Origin: Excoecaria cochinchinensis
Taxonomy: Eukaryota > Streptophyta > Magnoliopsida > Malpighiales > Euphorbiaceae
Reading direction: 5' to 3'
Length of the DNA: 64,000 bases
Assembly (NCBI GenBank): GCA_947683425.1
Contig: CANTUQ010000301.1
Location: 124,001 to 188,000, forward strand
The first letter of the stretch is position 1; each line of letters begins with the position of its first letter. Positions 36,039-49,281 of this stretch are shown one piece after another. A program made the position numbers and the translations under genes. The notes beneath the pieces were generated by a model. It ran no database searches. It was not told where the DNA came from and saw only the letters and a program-made list of their open reading frames with translations.

Positions 36039-37926
36039 ATGCGTTGTCGCCTGCAAGCCTCCAGTAGCTATTCCAATCGAGTTTTCCTCAATTATTGGAC
36101 TCGGATCAAAAATTACACCACTTTTTACGATTTTTCGATTTTTGTGATTTTCCATAGTGGTACCCCTAGGGAAATCCGTAAAAATTCGTCGGATTCCGAC
36201 GAAACCAATTCTCGATGCGTTGTGATCCGCAAGTTTCCAGTAGCTATTCCAATCAAATTTTCCTGAATTATTGGACTCGGATCCAAACTTTTACCACTTT
36301 TTACGATTTTTCGATTTTGTTGATTTTCCCTAGTTGTACCCCCTAGGGATATCCGTAAAATTTCGTCGGATTCCGACGAAGCGAATTCTCAATGCGTTGT
36401 GACCGGCAAGCTTCCAGTAGGTATTCCAATCGAGTTTTCCAGAATTATTAGACTCGGATCAAAAATTTCACCACTTTTACGATTTTTCGATTTTGGTGAT
36501 TTTCCCTAGTGGTACCCCTAGGGAAATCCGTAAAAATTCGTCGGATTCCGACGAAGCCAATTCTCGATGCGTTGTGACTGGCAAGCTTCCAGTAGCTATT
36601 CGATTCGAGTTTTCCTGAATTATTGGACTAGGATAAAAAATTTCACCACTCTTTACGATTTTTCCTAGTGGTACCCCTAGTGAAATCCGTACAAATTCGT
36701 CGGATTTCGACGATGCCAATTCTCGATGCGTTGTGACCTGCAAGCTTCCAGTAGCTATTCCAATCGAGTTTTTCTGAATTATTGGACTCGGATAAAAAAT
36801 TACACCACTTTTTACGATTTTTCGATTTTTGTGATTTTTCCTAGTGGTACCCCTAGGGAAATCCGTAAAAATTCGTCGGATTCCGACGAAGCCAATTCTC
36901 GATGCATTGTGACCGGCATGATTCCATTAGCTATTCCAATCGAGTTTTCCTGAATTATTGGACTCGGATCCAAAATTTAACCACTTTTTACGATTTTTCG
37001 ATTTTGATGATTTTCCCTAGTGGTACCATAAAAATTCGTCGGATTCCGACGAAACCAATTCTCGATGCATTGTGATCGGCAAGATTCCAGTAGCTATTCC
37101 AATCAAATTTTCCTGAATTATTGGACTCGGATCCAAAATTTCACCACTTTTTACGATTTTTCGATTTTGGTGATTTTCCCTAGTGGTACCCTTAGGGAAA
37201 TCCGTAAAATTTCGTCGGATTCCGACGAATCCAATTTTCAATGCGTTGTGACCGGCAAGCTTCCAGTAGCTATTCCAATCAAGTTTTCCAGAATTAATAG
37301 ACTCGGATCAAAAATTTCACCACTTTTTACGATTTTTCGATTTTGGCTATTTTCCCTAGTGGTACCTCTAGGAAAATCCGTAAAAATTCGTCGGATTCCG
37401 ACGAAGCCAATTCTCGATGCATTGTGACCGGCAAGTTTCCAGTATCTATTCCAATCGAGTTTTCCTGAATTATTGGACTCGGATCAAAAATTTCACCACA
37501 TTTTACGATTTTTCAATTTTCCCTAGTGGTACCCCTATGTAAATCCGCAAAAATTCGTCGGATTCCGACGAAACACATTCTCGATACGTTGTGACCGGCA
37601 AGCTTCCAGTAGCTATTCCAATCGAGTTTTCCTTAATTATTGGACTCGGATCAAAAATTTCGCCACTTTTTACGATTTTTCGATTTTGGTGATTTTCCCT
37701 AGTGGTGCCCCTAGGGAAATCCGTAAAAATTCATCGGATTCCGACGAAGCCAATTCTCGATGCGTTGTGACGGGCAAGCTTCCAGTAGGTATTCGATTCG
37801 AGTTTTCCTGAATTATTGGACTCGGATCAAAAATTTCACCACTTTTTACGATTTCTCGATTTTTCCTAGTGGTACCCCTAGTGAAATCCGTACAAATTCG
37901 TCGGATTTCGATATGCCAACTCTCGA
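36039..37926 (+). repeat. Expanded terminal copy of the 8-monomer unit
   Basis: It begins like the preceding three units: gtcgcctgcaagcctcc, gatccgcaagtttcc, tagggatatccg, gtgactggc, then a short type C copy. After about 36900 extra monomers appear, including a type D copy at 37022, before the cgaaacacattctcg and gtgacgggcaagc members return near 37584 and 37760. The unit is therefore about 11 monomers long. Confidence 0.7.
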
Positions 37927-38631
37927 TGCGTTGTTACCTGCAAGCTTCCAGTAGCTATTCCAATCGAGGTTTCCTGAATTATTGGACTCGGATCCAAAAT
38001 TACACCACTTTTTACGATTTTTCGATTTTTGTGATTTTCCCTAGTGGTACCCCTAGGGAAATCCGTAAAAATTCGTCGGATTCTGACGAATCCAATTCTC
38101 GATGCGTTGTGACCGGCAAGCTTCCAGTAGCTATTCCAATCGAGTTTTTCATAATTATTGGACTCGGATCCAAAATTTCACCACTTTTTACGATTTTTCG
38201 ATTTTGGTGATTTTCCCTAATGGTACACCTAGGGAAATCCATAAAAATTCGTCGACTTCCGACTAAGCCAATTCTCGATGCGTTGAGACCGGCAAGCTTC
38301 CAGTAGCTATTTCAATCGAGTTTTCCTGAATTATTGGACTCGGATCAGAAATTTGGCCACTTTTTACGATTTTTCGATTTTGGTGATTTTCCCTAGTGGT
38401 ACCCCTAGGGAAATCAGTAAAAATTCGTCGGAATCCGACGAAGCCAATTCTCGATGCGTTGTGACCGGCAAGCTTCCAGTAGCTATTCCAATCGAGTTTT
38501 CCTGAATTATTGGACTCGGATCCAAAATTTAACCACTTTTTACGATTTTTCGATTTTGATGATTTTCCCTAGTGGTACCATAAAAATTCATCGGATTCCG
38601 ACGAAACCAATTCTCGATGCGTTGTGATCGG

Positions 38632-40361
38632 CAAGATTCCAGTAGCTATTCCAATCGAGTTTTCCAGAATTATTAGACTCGGAACAAAAATTTCACTACT
38701 TTTTACGATTTTTCGATTTTGGTGATTTTCCCTAGTGGTGCACCTAGGGAAATCCGTAAAAATTCGTCGGATTCCGACGAAGCACATTCTCGATGAGTTG
38801 TGACCGGCAAGCTTTCAGTAGCAATTCCAATCGAGTTTTCCTTAATTATTGGACTCGGATCAAAAATTTCGCCACTTTTTACGATTTTTCGATTTTGGTG
38901 ATTTTCCCTAGTGGTACCCCTAGGGAAATCCGTAAAAATTCATCGGATTTTGACGAAGCCAATTCTCGATGCGTTGTGATGGGCAAGCTTCAAGTAGCTA
39001 TTCGATTCGAGTTTTCCTGAATTATTGGACTCGAATCCAAAATTTCACCACTTTTTACGATTTTTCGATTTTTTCTAGTGGTACCCCTAGTGAAATCCGT
39101 ACAAATTCGTCGGATTTCGACGATGCCAATTCTCGATGCGTTGTCGCCTGCAAGCCTCCAGTAGCTATTCCAATCGAGTTTTCCTCAATTATTGGACTCG
39201 GATCCAAAATTTAACCACTTTCTATGATTTTTTGATTTTGATGATTTTCCCTAGTGGTATCGTAAAAATTCGTCGGATTCCGACGAAGCCAATTCTTGGT
39301 GCGTTGTGACCTGCAAGCTTCCAGTAGCTATTCCAATCAAAATTTCAAGAATTATTGGACTCGGATCCAAAATTTCACCACTTTTTACGATTTTTCGATT
39401 TTGGTGATTTTCTCTAGTGGTTCCCCTAGGGAAATCCGTAAAATTTCGTCGGATTCCGACGAAGCCAATTCTCAATGTGTTGTGACCGGCAAGCTTCCAG
39501 TAGCTATTCCAATCGAGTTTTCCAGAATTATTAGACTCGGATCAAAAATTTCACCACTTTTTACGATTTTTCGATTTTGGTGATTTTCCCTAGTGGTACC
39601 CCTAGGGAAATCCGTAAAAATTTGTCGGATTCCGACGAATCCAATTCTCGATGCGTTGTGAACGGCAAGCTTCTAGTAGCTATTCGATTCGAGTTTTCCT
39701 GAATTATTGGACTCGGATCCAAAATTTCACCACTTTTTACGATTTTTCGATTTTTCCTAGTGGTACCCCTAGTGAAATCCGTACAAATTCGTCGGATTTC
39801 GACGATGCCAATTCTCGATGCGTTGTGACCTGAAAGCTTCCAGTAGCTATTCCAATCGTGTTTTCCTGAATTATTGGACTCGAATCCAAAATTACACCAC
39901 TTTTTACGATATTTCGATTTTTGTGATTTTCCCTAGTGGTACCCCTAGGAAAATCCGTAAAAATTCGTCGGGTTCCGACGAATCCAATTCTCGATACGTT
40001 TTGACCGGCAAGCTTCCAGTAGCTATTTCAATCGAGTTTTCCTTAATTATTGGACACGGATCAAAAATTTCTCCACTTTTTACGATTTTTCGATTTTGGT
40101 GATTTTTCCTAGTGGTACCCCCTAGGGAAATCCGTAAAAATTCGTCGGATTACGACCAATCCAATTCTCGATACGTTTTGACCGGCAAGCTTCCAGTAGC
40201 TATTCCAATCGAGTTTTCCTTAATTATTGGACTCGGGTCAAAAATTTTACCACTTTTTACGATTTTTCGATTTTGGTGATTTTCCCTTGTGGTACCCCTA
40301 GGAAAATCCGTAAAAATTCGTCGGATTCCGACGAAGCCAATTCTTAATGCGTTGTGACCGG
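38632..40361 (+). repeat. 10-monomer (1,730-bp) tandem duplication, copy 1
   Basis: It is repeated immediately at 40362 with an exact offset of 1730 bp across at least 1.65 kb (38793 to 40523, 39251 to 40981, 39818 to 41548). I noted only a few differences: gaatcc/ggatcc near 39033, tttgtcgg/ttcgtcgg near 39630, and tttac/ttcac near 40247. It includes the type D copy at 39256 and two type B copies. Identity stops near 40290. Confidence 0.93.
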
Positions 40362-42020
40362 CAAGATTCCAGTAGCTATTCCAATCGAGTTTTCCAGAAT
40401 TATTAGACTCGGAACAAAAATTTCACTACTTTTTACGATTTTTCGATTTTGGTGATTTTCCCTAGTGGTGCACCTAGGGAAATCCGTAAAAATTCGTCGG
40501 ATTCCGACGAAGCACATTCTCGATGAGTTGTGACCGGCAAGCTTTCAGTAGCAATTCCAATCGAGTTTTCCTTAATTATTGGACTCGGATCAAAAATTTC
40601 GCCACTTTTTACGATTTTTCGATTTTGGTGATTTTCCCTAGTGGTACCCCTAGGGAAATCCGTAAAAATTCATCGGATTTTGACGAAGCCAATTCTCGAT
40701 GCGTTGTGATGGGCAAGCTTCAAGTAGCTATTCGATTCGAGTTTTCCTGAATTATTGGACTCGGATCCAAAATTTCACCACTTTTTACGATTTTTCGATT
40801 TTTTCTAGTGGTACCCCTAGTGAAATCCGTACAAATTCGTCGGATTTCGACGATGCCAATTCTCGATGCGTTGTCGCCTGCAAGCCTCCAGTAGCTATTC
40901 CAATCGAGTTTTCCTCAATTATTGGACTCGGATCCAAAATTTAACCACTTTCTATGATTTTTTGATTTTGATGATTTTCCCTAGTGGTATCGTAAAAATT
41001 CGTCGGATTCCGACGAAGCCAATTCTTGGTGCGTTGTGACCTGCAAGCTTCCAGTAGCTATTCCAATCAAAATTTCAAGAATTATTGGACTCGGATCCAA
41101 AATTTCACCACTTTTTACGATTTTTCGATTTTGGTGATTTTCTCTAGTGGTTCCCCTAGGGAAATCCGTAAAATTTCGTCGGATTCCGACGAAGCCAATT
41201 CTCAATGTGTTGTGACCGGCAAGCTTCCAGTAGCTATTCCAATCGAGTTTTCCAGAATTATTAGACTCGGATCAAAAATTTCACCACTTTTTACGATTTT
41301 TCGATTTTGGTGATTTTCCCTAGTGGTACCCCTAGGGAAATCCGTAAAAATTCGTCGGATTCCGACGAATCCAATTCTCGATGCGTTGTGAACGGCAAGC
41401 TTCTAGTAGCTATTCGATTCGAGTTTTCCTGAATTATTGGACTCGGATCCAAAATTTCACCACTTTTTACGATTTTTCGATTTTTCCTAGTGGTACCCCT
41501 AGTGAAATCCGTACAAATTCGTCGGATTTCGACGATGCCAATTCTCGATGCGTTGTGACCTGAAAGCTTCCAGTAGCTATTCCAATCGTGTTTTCCTGAA
41601 TTATTGGACTCGAATCCAAAATTACACCACTTTTTACGATATTTCGATTTTTGTGATTTTCCCTAGTGGTACCCCTAGGAAAATCCGTAAAAATTCGTCG
41701 GGTTCCGACGAATCCAATTCTCGATACGTTTTGACCGGCAAGCTTCCAGTAGCTATTTCAATCGAGTTTTCCTTAATTATTGGACACGGATCAAAAATTT
41801 CTCCACTTTTTACGATTTTTCGATTTTGGTGATTTTTCCTAGTGGTACCCCCTAGGGAAATCCGTAAAAATTCGTCGGATTACGACCAATCCAATTCTCG
41901 ATACGTTTTGACCGGCAAGCTTCCAGTAGCTATTCCAATCGAGTTTTCCTTAATTATTGGACTCGGGTCAAAAATTTCACCACTTTTTACGATTTTTCGA
42001 TTTTGGTGATTTTCCCTAGT
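40362..42020 (+). repeat. 10-monomer (1,730-bp) tandem duplication, copy 2
   Basis: This is the nearly identical second copy of 38632-40290. The left edge is sharp: upstream of ggcaagattccag the two flanks differ. Such identity inside a strongly divergent array means a very recent unequal exchange, or a collapse/expansion error in assembly. Confidence 0.93.
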
Positions 42021-43395
42021 GGTACCCCTAGGGAAATCCGTAAAAATTCGTCGGATTCCGACGAAGGTAATTCTCGATGCGTTGTGACCGGCAAGCTTCC
42101 AGTAGCTATTCGATTCGAGTTTTCCTGAATCATTGGACTCGGATCTAAAATTTCACCACTTTTTACGATTTTTAAATTTTTCCTAGTGGTACCCCTAGTG
42201 AAATCCGTACAAATTCGTCGGATTTCGACGATGCCAATTCTCGATGCGTTGTCGCCTGCAAGCTTTCAGAAGCTATTCCAATCGAGTTTTCCTGAATTAT
42301 TGGACTCGGATCCAAAATTACACCACTTTTTACAATTTTTCGATTTTTGTGATTTTCCCTAGTGGTACCTCTAGGGAAATCCGTAAAAATTCGTCGGATT
42401 TCGACGAAGCCATTTCTCGATGCGTTGTGACCGGCAAGCTTCCAATAGCTATTCCAATCGAGTTTTCCATAATTATTGGATTCGGATCAAAAATTTCACC
42501 ACTTTTTATGATTTTTCGATATTGGTGATTTTCCCTAGTGGTACCCCTAGGAAAATCCGTAAAAATTCGTCGAATTTCGACGAAGCAAATTCTCAATGCG
42601 TTGTGACCGGCAAGCTTCCAGTAGCTATTCCAATCGACTTTTCCTGAATTATCGGACTCGGATCAAAAATTTCACCACTTTTTACGATTTTTCGATTTTG
42701 GTGATTTTCCCTAGTTCTACTCCTAGGGAAATCCGTAAAAATTCGTCGAATTCCGACAAAGCCAATTCTCAATGCGTTGTGACCGGCAAGCTTCCAGTAG
42801 CTATTCCAATCGAGTTTTCCTTAATTATTGGACTCGGATCAAAAATTTCACCACTTTTTACGATTTTTCGATTTTGGTGATTTTCCCTAGTGGTACCCCT
42901 AGGAAAGTCCGTAAAAATTCGTCGGATTCCGACGAAACCAATTCTCAATGCGTTGTGACCGGCAAGATTCCAGTAACTATTCCAATCGAGTTTTCCTGAA
43001 TTATTGGACTCGGATCCAAAATTTCACCACTTTTTACGATTTTTCGATTTTGGTGATTTTCCCTAGTGGTACCCCTAGGGAAATCCGTAAAAATTTGTCG
43101 GATTTCGACGAAGTTAATTCTCGATGCGTTGTGACCGGCAAGCTTCCAGTAGCTATTCGATTCGAGTTTTCCTGAATAATTGGAATCGGATCCAAAATTT
43201 CACCACTTTTTACCATTTTTCGATTTTTCCTAGTGGTACCCCTAGTGAAATCCGTACAAATTCGTCGGATTTCGACGATGCCAATTCTCGATGCATTGTC
43301 GCCTGCAAGCTTCCAGTAGCTATTCCAATCGATTTTTCCTGAATTATTGGACTCGGATCCAAAATTACAACACTTTTTACGATTTTTCGATTTTG
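42020..43395 (+). repeat. 8-monomer block duplicated at 1,743 bp, copy 1
   Basis: It pairs with about 43763-45138 at a constant 1743-bp offset (42244 to 43987, 42420 to 44163, 42772 to 44515, 43124 to 44867). I count roughly a dozen differences, about 99% identity by eye. Diagnostic features are gacgaaggtaattctcg, ctttcagaagc, ctagttctactcc and ggaaagtccg. Confidence 0.9.
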
Positions 43396-43762
43396 GTGAT
43401 TTTTCCTAGTGGTACCCCCTAGGGAAATCCGTAAAAATTCGTCGGATTACGACCAATCCAATTCTCGATACGTTTTGACCGGCAAGCTTTCAGTAGCTAT
43501 TCCAATCGAGTTTTCCTTAATTATTGGACTCGGGTCAAAAATTTTACCACTTTTTACGATTTTTCGATTTTGGTGATTTTCCCTAGTGGTACCCCTAGGG
43601 AAATCCGTAAAAATTCGTCGGATTCCGACGAAGCCAATTCTCAATGCGTTGTGACCGGCAAGATTCCAGTAGCTATTCCAATCGAGTTTTCTTGAATTAT
43701 TAGACTCGGATCAAAAATTTCACCACTTTTTACGATTTTTCGATTTTGGTGATTTTCCCTAG
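43396..43762 (+). repeat. Two spacer monomers between the 1,743-bp copies
   Basis: These monomers (ggtaccccctaggg with ggattacgaccaatcc, then ctcgggtcaaaaa) match the module at 40110-40340 and 41840-42010 in the neighbouring 1,730-bp duplication. They link the two duplicated blocks and suggest that both derive from one larger 10-monomer unit. Confidence 0.75.
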
Positions 43763-45138
43763 TGGTACCCCTAGGGAAATCCGTAAAAATTCGTCGGATT
43801 CCGACGAAGGTAATTCTCGATGCGTTGTGACCGGCAAGCTTCCAGTAGCTATTCAATTCGAGTTTTCCTGAATCATTGGACTCGGATCTAAAATTTCACC
43901 ACTTTTTACGATTTTTAAATTTTTCCTAGTTGTACCCCTAGTGAAATCCGTACAAATTCGTCGGATTTCGACGATGCCAATTCTCGATGCGTTGTCGCCT
44001 GCAAGCTTTCAGAAGCTATTCCAATCGAGTTTTCCTGAATTATTGGACTCGGATCCAAAATTACACCACTTTTTACAATTTTTCGATTTTTGTGATTTTC
44101 CCTAGTGGTACCTTTAGGGAAATCCGTAAAAATTCGTCGGATTTCGACGAAGCCATTTCTCGATGCGTTGTGACCGGCAAGCTTCCAGTAGCTATTCCAA
44201 TCGAGTTTTCCATAATTATTGGATTCGGATCAAAAATTTCACCACTTTTTATGATTTTTCGATATTGGTGATTTTCCCTAGTGGTACCCCTAGGAAAATC
44301 CGTAAAAATTCGTCGAATTTCGACGAAGCAAATTCTCAATGCGTTGTGACCGGCAAGCTTCCAGTAGCTATTCCAATCGAATTTTCCTGAATTATTGGAC
44401 TCGGATCAAAAATTTCACCACTTTTTATGATTTTTCGATTTTGGTGATTTTCCCTAGTTCTACTCCTAGGGAAATCCGTAAAAATTCGTCGAATTCCGAC
44501 AAAGCCAATTCTCAATGCGTTGTGACCGGCAAGCTTCCAGTAGCTATTCCAATCGAGTTTTCCTTAATTATTGGACTCGGATCAAAAATTTCACCACTTT
44601 TTACGATTTTTCGATTTTGGTGATTTTTCCTAGTGGTACCCATAGGAAAGTCCGTAAAAATTCGTCGGATTCCGACGAAACCAATTCTCAATGCGTTGTG
44701 ACCGGCAAGATTCCAGTAACTATTCCAATCGAGTTTTCCTGAATTATTGGACTCGGATCCAAAATTTCACCACTTTTTACGATTTTTCGATTTTGGTGAT
44801 TTTCCCTAGTGGTACCCCTAGGGAAATCCGTAAAAATTTGTCGGATTTCGACGAAGTTAATTCTCGATGCGTTGTGACCGGCAAGCTTCCAGTAGCTATT
44901 CGATTCGAGTTTTCCTGAATAATTGGAATCGGATCCAAAATTTCACCACTTTTTACCATTTTTCGATTTTTTCTAGTGGTACCCCTAGTGAAATCCGTAC
45001 AAATTCGTCGGATTTCGACGATGCCAATTCTCGATGCATTGTCGCCTGCAAGCTTCCAGTAGCTATTCCAATCGATTTTTCCTGATTTATTGGACTCGGA
45101 TCCAAAATTACAACACTTTTTACGATTTTTCGATTTTT
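43763..45138 (+). repeat. 8-monomer block duplicated at 1,743 bp, copy 2
   Basis: This is the second copy of 42020-43395. Private changes include tagttgtacccc, ggtacctttaggg and cccataggaaag. Similarity ends near 45138, where this copy continues tttttgtgatttt and aaataagtaaaaattag. Confidence 0.9.
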
Positions 45139-46162
45139 GTGATTTTCCCTAGTGGTACCCCTAGGGAAATAAGTAAAAATTAGTCGGGTTCCGACGAAGC
45201 CAATTCTCGATACCTTTTGACCGGCAAGCTTCCAGTAGCTATTCCAATCGAATTTTCCTTAATTATTGGACTCGGATAAAAAATTTCGCCAATTTTTACG
45301 ATTTTTCGATTTTGGTGATATTCCCTAGTGGTACCCCTAGTGAAATCCGTAAAAATTCGTCAGATTCCGACGAAGCCAATTCTCGATGCGTTGTGACCGA
45401 CAAGCTTCCAGTAGCTATTCAATTCGAGTTTTCCTGAATTATTGGACTCGAATCAAAAATTTCAACACTTTTTACGATTTTTCGATTTTTGTGATTTTCC
45501 CTAGTAGTACCCCTAGGGAAATCCGTAAAAATTCGTCGGATTCCGACGAAGCCAATTCTCGATGCGTTGTGACCGGCAAGTTTCCAGTAGCTATTCCAAT
45601 CGAGTTTTCCTGAATTATTGGACTCAGATCAAAAATTTCACCACATTTCACGATTTTTCAATTTTCCCTAGTAGTACCCCTAGCGAAATCCGCAAAAATT
45701 CGTCGAATTCCGACGAAGCCAATTCTCGATGCGTTGTGACCGGCAAGCTTCAAGTAGCTATTCCAATCGAGTTTTCATGAATTATTGGACTCGGATCCAA
45801 AATTTAACCACTTTTTACGATTTTTCGATTTTGATGATTTTCCCTAGTGGTACCGTAAAAATTCGTCGGATTCCGACGAAGCCAATTCTCAATGCGTTGT
45901 GACCGGCAAGCTTCCAGTAGCTATTCCAATCAAAATTTCCTGAATTATTGGACTCGGATCCAAAATTTCATCACTTTTTACGATTTTTAAATTTTTGTGA
46001 TTTTCCCTAGTGGTACCCCTAGGGAAATCCGTAAAATTTCGTCGGATACCGAAGAAGCCAATTCTCAATGCGTTGTGACCAGAAAGCTTCAAGTAACTAT
46101 TCCAATCGAGTTTTTAAGAATTATTAGGCTCGTATCAAAAATTTCACCACTTTTTACGATTT

Positions 46163-46354
46163 TTCGATTTTGGTGATTTTCACTATTGGTACCCCTAGGG
46201 AAATCCGTAAAAATTCATCGGATTCCGACTAAGCCAATTCTCGATGCGTTGTGACCGGTTCGATTTTGGTGATTTTCACTATTGGTACCCCTAGGGAAAT
46301 CCGTAAAAATTCGTCGGATTCCGACTAAGCCAATTCTCGATGCGTTGTGACCGG
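46163..46354 (+). repeat. 96-bp partial-monomer tandem duplication
   Basis: The segment ttcgattttggtg to gttgtgaccgg is present twice in direct succession (46163-46258 and 46259-46354). Both copies carry the rare cactattgg and gactaagcc variants and I see one difference (attcatcgg/attcgtcgg). The unit is about half a monomer, so the HindIII segment is skipped once and the register is broken. Confidence 0.92.
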
Positions 46355-46804
46355 CAAGCTTCCAGTAGCTATTCGATTCGAGTTTTCCTGAATTATTGGA
46401 CTCGGATAAAAAATTTCACCACTTTTTACGATTTTTCGATTTTTCCTAGTGGTACCACTAGTGAAATCCGTACAAATTCGTCGGATTTCGACGATTCCAA
46501 TTCTCGATGCGTTGTGACCTGCAAGCTTTCAGTAGCTATTCCAATCGAGTTTTCCTGAATTATTGGACTTGGATCAAAAATTACACCACTTTTAACGATT
46601 TTTCGATTTTTGTGATTTTCCTCATTGGTACCCCTAGGGAAATCCGTAAAAATTCGTCGGGTTCCGACGAAACCAATTCTCGATACGTTTTGACCGGCAA
46701 GCTTCCAGTAGCTATTACAATCGAGTTTTCCTTAATTATTGGACTCGGATCCAAAATTTCACCACCTTTTACACTTTTTCGATTTTGGTGATTTTCCCTA
46801 GTGT

Positions 46805-47920
46805 TACCCCTAGGGAAATCCGTAAAAATTCGTCGGATTCCGACGAAGCACATTCTCGATGAGTTGTGACCGGCAAGCTTTCAGTAGCAATTCCAATCGA
46901 GTTTTCCTTAATTATTGGACTCGGATCAAAAATTTCGCCACTTTTTACGATTTTTCGATTTTGGTGATTTTCCCTAGTGGTACCCTTAGTAAAATTCGTA
47001 AAAATTCATCGGATTTCGACGAAGCCAATTCTCGATGCATTGTGACGGGCAAGCTTCAAGTAGCTATTCGATACGAGTTTTCCTGAATTATTGGACTCGG
47101 ATCCAAAATTTCACCACTTTTTACGATTTTTCGATTTTTTCTAGTGGTACCCCTAGTGAAATCCGTACAAATTCGTCGGATTTCGACGATGCCAATTCTC
47201 GATGCGTTGTCACCTACAAGCCTTCAGTAGCTATTCCAATCGAGTTTTCCTGAATTATTGGACTCGGATCCAAAATTTAACCACTTTTTATGATTTTTTG
47301 ATTTTGATGATTTTCCCTAGTGGTACCGTAAAAATTCGTCGGATTCCGACGAATCCAATTCTCGGTGCGTTGTGACCTGCAAGCTTCCAGTAGCTATTCC
47401 AATCAAAATTTCAAGAATTATTGGACTCGGATCCAAAATTTCACCACTTTTTACGATTTTTCGATTTTGGTGATTTTCTCTAGTGGTTCCCCTAGGGAAA
47501 TCCGTAAAATTTCGTCGGATTCCGACGAAGCCAATTCTCAATGTGTTGTGACCGGCAAGCTTCCAGTAGCTATTCCAATCGAGTTTTCCAGAATTATTAG
47601 ACTCGGATCAAAAATTTCACCACTTTTTACGATTTTTCGATTTTGGTGATTTTCCCTAGTGGTACCCCTAGGGAAATCCGTAAAAATTCGTCGGATTCGG
47701 ACAAATCCAATTCTCGTTGCGTTGTGACCGGCAAGCTTCCAGTAGCTATTCGATTCGAGTTTTCCTGAATTATTGGACTCGGATCCAAAATTTCACCACT
47801 ATTTACGATTTTTCGATTTTTCCTTGTGGTACCCCTAGTGAAATCCGTACAAATTCGTCGGATTTCGACGATGCCAATTCTCGATGCGTTGTGACCTGAA
47901 AGCTTCCAGTAGCTATTCCA
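46805..47920 (+). repeat. Third, diverged copy of the 10-monomer unit
   Basis: It matches 38740-39850 at an offset of 8066 bp (38793 to 46859, 38969 to 47035). Shared markers are cgaagcacattctcg, gatgagttgtgacc, the type D junction, ctcggtgcgttg and ctagtggttcccc. It has many more differences than the two adjacent copies, so it is an older duplicate. Confidence 0.85.
47202..47364 (+). repeat. Exemplar 163-bp monomer (type D, 13-bp deletion beside the KpnI palindrome)
   Basis: In this subtype ggtacc joins directly to gtaaaaattcg (47322 onward), removing cctagggaaatcc and so the right arm of the KpnI-centred palindrome. The deletion is 13 bp and the monomer is 163 bp. The same junction, with small variants, is at 27064, 28099, 30330, 37022, 38574, 39256, 40986, 45849 and 58536. 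Most copies also share aaaatttaaccac and ttttgatgatttt, so it is one inherited lineage. It is confined to the right-hand 60% of the window. Confidence 0.85.
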
Positions 47921-49281
47921 ATCGAGTTTTCCGGATTTAATGGACTTGGATCCAAAATTAAACCACTTTTTACGATTTTTCGATTTTTGTGATTTTTCCT
48001 AGTAGTACGCTTAGGGAAATCCGTAAAAATTCGTCGGGTTCCGACGAAGCCAATTCTCGATACGTTTTGACTGGCAAGCTTCCAGTAGCTATTCCAATTG
48101 AGTTTTCCTTAATTATTGGACTCGGATCCAAAATTTCACCACTTTTTACGATTTTTCGATTTTGGTGATTTTCCCTAGTGGTACCCCTAGGGAAATCCGT
48201 AAAAATTCGTCGACTTCCGACGAAGCCAATTCTCGATGCGTTGTGACCGGCAAGCTTCCAGTAGCTATTCCAATCGAGTTTTCCTGAATTATCGGACTCG
48301 GATCCAAAATTTCACCACTTTTTACGATTTTTCGATTTTGGTGATTTTCCCTAGTGGTACCCCTAGGGAAATCCATAAAAATTCGTCGGATTCTGACGAA
48401 ACCAATTCTCAATGCGTTGTGACCGGCAAGCTTCCAGTAGCTATTCCAATTGAGTTTTCCTGAATTATTTGACTCGGATCAAAAATTTCACCACTTTTTA
48501 CGATTTTTCGATTTTGGTGATTTTCCCTAGAGGTACCCCTAGGGAAATCCGTAAAAATTCGTCGGATTTGATGAAGCCAATTCTCGATGCGTTGTGACCG
48601 GCAACCTTCCAGTAGCTATTCCAATCGAGTTTTCCATAATTATTGGACTCGGATCCAAAATTTCACCACTTTTTACGATTTTTCGATTTTGGTGATTTTC
48701 CCTAGTGGTACCCCTAGGGAAATCCGTAAAAATTCGTCGACTTCCGACGAAGCCAATTCTCGATGCGTTGTGACCGGCAAGCTTCCAGTAGCTATTCCAA
48801 TCGAGTTTTCCTAAATTATTGGACTCGGATCAGAAATTTCACCACTTTTTACGATTTTTTGATTTTGTTGATTTTCCCTAGTGGTACCCCTAGGGAAATC
48901 CATAAAAATTCGTCGGATTCTGACGAAGCCAATTCTCAATGCGTTGTGACCGGCAAGCTTCCAATAACTATTCCAATCGAGTTTTCCTGAATTATTAGAC
49001 TCAGATCAAAAATTTCACCACTTTTTACGATTTTTCGATTTTGGTGATTTTCCCTAGTGGTACCCCTAGGGAAATCCGTAAAAATTCGTTAGATTTTGAC
49101 GAAGCCAATTCTTGATGCATTGTGACCGGCAAGCTTCCAGTAGCTATTCGATTCGAGTTTTCCTGAATTATTAGACTCGGATCCAAAATTTCACCACTAT
49201 TTACGATTTTTCGATTTTTCCTTGTGGTACCCCTAGTGAAATCCGTACAAATTCGTCAGATTTCGACGATGCCAATTCTCG
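47886..49281 (+). repeat. 8-monomer higher-order unit, right-hand family, copy 1 (1,396 bp)
   Basis: It is anchored by the monomer with gtgacctgaaagc, ttttccggattta and acgcttaggg, which recurs at 49282 and 50974. The unit includes gtcgacttccgacg monomers and ataaaaattcg with ctgacgaa. Copy-to-copy phase shifts are 1398 bp (48146 to 49544 in the opposite-frame register) and 1396 bp. Confidence 0.75.
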
